Shown in pieces: positions 62,739 to 64,000 of a DNA stretch of 64,000 bases. This DNA is from Lentibacillus persicus (GTDB taxonomy: Bacteria > Bacillota > Bacilli > Bacillales > Amphibacillaceae), in contig NZ_FOMR01000003.1 in the NCBI RefSeq assembly GCF_900112705.1, forward strand, positions 62,001 through 126,000. The letters run 5' to 3'. The first letter of the stretch is position 1, and each line of letters begins with the position of its first letter. Under the pieces are notes generated by a model. That model was not told where the DNA came from and searched no databases. It saw only the letters and a list, made by a program, of their open reading frames with translations. A program made the translations under genes and the position numbers.

Positions 62739-62903
62739 TTATCCCTTCTCTTTCTGCACTGCCAGTATTTCTTTCAGCGTCGAGTGAATATTTCGAAGAC
62801 TGATCAGTATAAAGCCCAGCATCACAAACGTTACGATTTCTCCGGTCACAATAGATACAATGGCCAATAATATTGCGTACAGGATATACAGCCAGTTATT
62901 CAT
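62739..62903 (-). CDS. Small membrane protein (54 aa)
   Basis: A 54-residue protein, starting MNNWLYILYAILLAIVSIVT and ending EILAVQKEKG. Two hydrophobic stretches fill residues 3-40. GAGGTGA lies 9 nt before the ATG, and the gene is in line with the neighbours. No family recognised. Confidence 0.65.
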   Translation of the reverse strand: MNNWLYILYAILLAIVSIVTGEIVTFVMLGFILISLRNIHSTLKEILAVQKEKG

Positions 62904-62933
62904 TGATTTATCTCACCTCTGTTTATGCCATGT

Positions 62934-63179
62934 TCAATGCCGATCACTTTTTGGTACTATAAAATACGCAACCGTTGCAGCGGCAAACGCCATCAAAAAC
63001 GTTAGTAAATAAGGCCCTCCGCTGCTTCGAATAACGGTTTCTTGAGGGGCACCAGCGCTCTTGACCCATGCCGCTTCAATATCCGGTGTGTATACATAGG
63101 TGAGAACCAGCCCTGATAACACTTGGAATAGTACAAACAGCAGTATAAAAGCGGTGGCAAATATTATATACTTTTTCAT
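62934..63179 (-). CDS. Small membrane protein (81 aa)
   Basis: An 81-residue protein. Hydrophobic segments at residues 5-25 (IIFATAFILLFVLFQVLSGL) and 55-75 (PYLLTFLMAFAAATVAYFIV) flank a polar loop. AAGGTG precedes the ATG. It lies 30 nt upstream of the 54-residue gene, likely one unit. Family unknown. Confidence 0.7.
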   Translation of the reverse strand: MKKYIIFATAFILLFVLFQVLSGLVLTYVYTPDIEAAWVKSAGAPQETVIRSSGGPYLLTFLMAFAAATVAYFIVPKSDRH

Positions 63180-63278
63180 TAAATCACCTTCTTAATTTTC
63201 ATCGATCCTTTTTGAACAAAACCCGGGTGATGGCTTTCGTTCGCGTGGTGATGCTGGTTATCGCGTGGTCATCATTGA

Positions 63279-63414
63279 ATTTCGGTTGATTTTTCCAGTA
63301 TTTCGCGTGGTTACTGCCAGATTTCGATTGGTCCTTCCAACATTTCGCGTGGTCACCCTGGTATTTCGGTTGGTCCCTCCAACATTTCGCGTGATGCGAC
63401 TCGATTTCGCGTGA
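63279..63414. repeat. Tandem array C, 21-bp units
   Basis: At least six units starting TTTCGCGTGGT or TTTCGgTTGgT follow each other at 21 bp (one unit 20 bp), alternating between the two forms, each ending in variable bases such as CCTTCCAACA or CCCTGGTA. Weaker units start near 63235. It is between the 81-residue gene and the DUF4190 gene; an ORF through it encodes a 7-residue repeat and is not a gene. Confidence 0.9.
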
Positions 63415-63425
63415 TAAACCACTTT

Positions 63426-63692
63426 CTAAACCACATTCACAAACATTAAAAATGCAACAACTCCCATAATTATCAAAGCTTGAATGACCAGTCCGACCAA
63501 GCTGCAAATAAGACCTGCAGTAGCCAGCCCGCTGCTCAGTTCATTTCCATCGGTGATTTCCTTTGGGGCTCTGCGTGACATGACCATACCAATGATGGCC
63601 AGTACAAGGCCGATAAACGGGGTGACGATCGATAGAACACCCAGGGTGAGTGAAATGACGGACGATCCGCTTATATGTGCGTTCTCACTCAT
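63426..63692 (-). CDS. DUF4190-domain membrane protein
   Basis: An 88-residue protein with two long hydrophobic segments (SLTLGVLSIVTPFIGLVLAI, LATAGLICSLVGLVIQALII) and GMVMSRRAPKEI between, the DUF4190 pattern. AAGGTGGTG lies just upstream. Function unknown; common in Firmicutes. Confidence 0.8.
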   Translation of the reverse strand: MSENAHISGSSVISLTLGVLSIVTPFIGLVLAIIGMVMSRRAPKEITDGNELSSGLATAGLICSLVGLVIQALIIMGVVAFLMFVNVV

Positions 63693-63720
63693 CTAAATGA
63701 CACCACCTTCAAGTGGAATT

Positions 63721-64000
63721 TTACCAGAAAGGCTCCTGTTCATTTGATAATTTTAAAACAAATGGATAAAAGCACAGCGTGATCGAAGTTAAAACAACCA
63801 CGAGAATCAGCGCCATAAATACGGAAAAATCCATCCCCGTCACGAAAGGCAGCAGTATCAGTGGAGCCAAGCCAAGGAAACTGCTCCGGCGTCGCGATGA
63901 TGCTGATTCAAATTGCTTAGCACCACAATGCGGGCATTTTAATTTAAATAGTGTTCTAATCGTTTGCTCATAGCTCCAAACCTTTTCGCAATTTTGACAA
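63721..64000 (-). CDS. TIGR04104-type zinc-ribbon membrane protein (partial)
   Basis: The reading frame enters from the window edge and ends at a TAA at 63721-63723, 93 residues. CQNCEKVWSYEQTIRTLFKL and CPHCGAKQFESASSRRRS form a zinc ribbon; two membrane segments follow (FLGLAPLILLPFVTG, VFMALILVVVLTSITLCF). This matches small TIGR04104-type proteins of Bacillus. The start lies outside the window. Confidence 0.8.
   Translation of the reverse strand, partial: CQNCEKVWSYEQTIRTLFKLKCPHCGAKQFESASSRRRSSFLGLAPLILLPFVTGMDFSVFMALILVVVLTSITLCFYPFVLKLSNEQEPFW

Noticed and set aside
63199-63507. ORF of 102 codons with a His-Ala-Lys-Cys-Trp-type heptad repeat
   Set aside because: It is the 21-bp tandem array read in frame and overlaps the DUF4190 gene; no ribosome site.

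Overview
The window looks like the chromosome of a low-GC Gram-positive endospore-former of the Bacillaceae, probably one of the salt-loving genera near Virgibacillus, Lentibacillus or Oceanobacillus. The basis is a B. subtilis-like eps operon with a SinR homologue, an Sda sporulation-checkpoint peptide, AGGAGG ribosome sites and acidic proteins. The genus is inference only.

Positions 1-6100, minus strand, hold a paeninodin-type lasso peptide cluster: cyclase, a 51-residue precursor hidden at the cyclase 3' end, HPr-kinase-like tail kinase, PqqD-like leader-binding protein, leader peptidase, nucleotidyltransferase and an ABC exporter cut by the window edge.

Positions 6248-37947, all minus strand, hold about 31 kb of surface-polysaccharide genes. 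The operon starts with epsA-epsB, a probable EAR antitermination RNA and epsC. It continues with galU, glycosyltransferases, an EpsG polymerase, galE and the bacillosamine genes epsL, epsM and epsN. Then come sinR, many more glycosyltransferases, a CDP-glycerol/glycerophosphotransferase pair, an acyltransferase, a PglK-like ABC flippase candidate and a small-molecule kinase. A terminator is followed by rfbABC (no rfbD) and a COG4091-type dehydrogenase. Palindromes containing the SinR box GTTCTTT sit in the eps promoter and in front of the lasso operon. This suggests one biofilm switch, whose SinR is encoded inside the operon, controls both matrix and lasso peptide.

Positions 38285-57715 are mostly ordinary housekeeping or accessory genes: flavin oxidoreductases, pseudouridine breakdown, DinB, CoA-transferase with a LytTR regulator, NDH-2-like enzyme, secreted NagZ/NamZ muropeptide hydrolases, and a DUF1538-DUF1538-tandem PII operon behind a long structured leader. 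They also include a thioesterase, an AbrB-family transporter, Sda and a short-chain dehydrogenase.

Positions 57886-64000 are a scrap region. They hold a frameshifted DnaD-like phage replication gene, an IS1341-type TnpB element, a Fic remnant, small membrane proteins, a pentapeptide-repeat protein and a Doc/AbrB-type toxin-antitoxin pair. Three intergenic tandem arrays in the window have unrelated sequences but the same 21-bp period, and a 0.3-kb palindromic repeat occurs twice.
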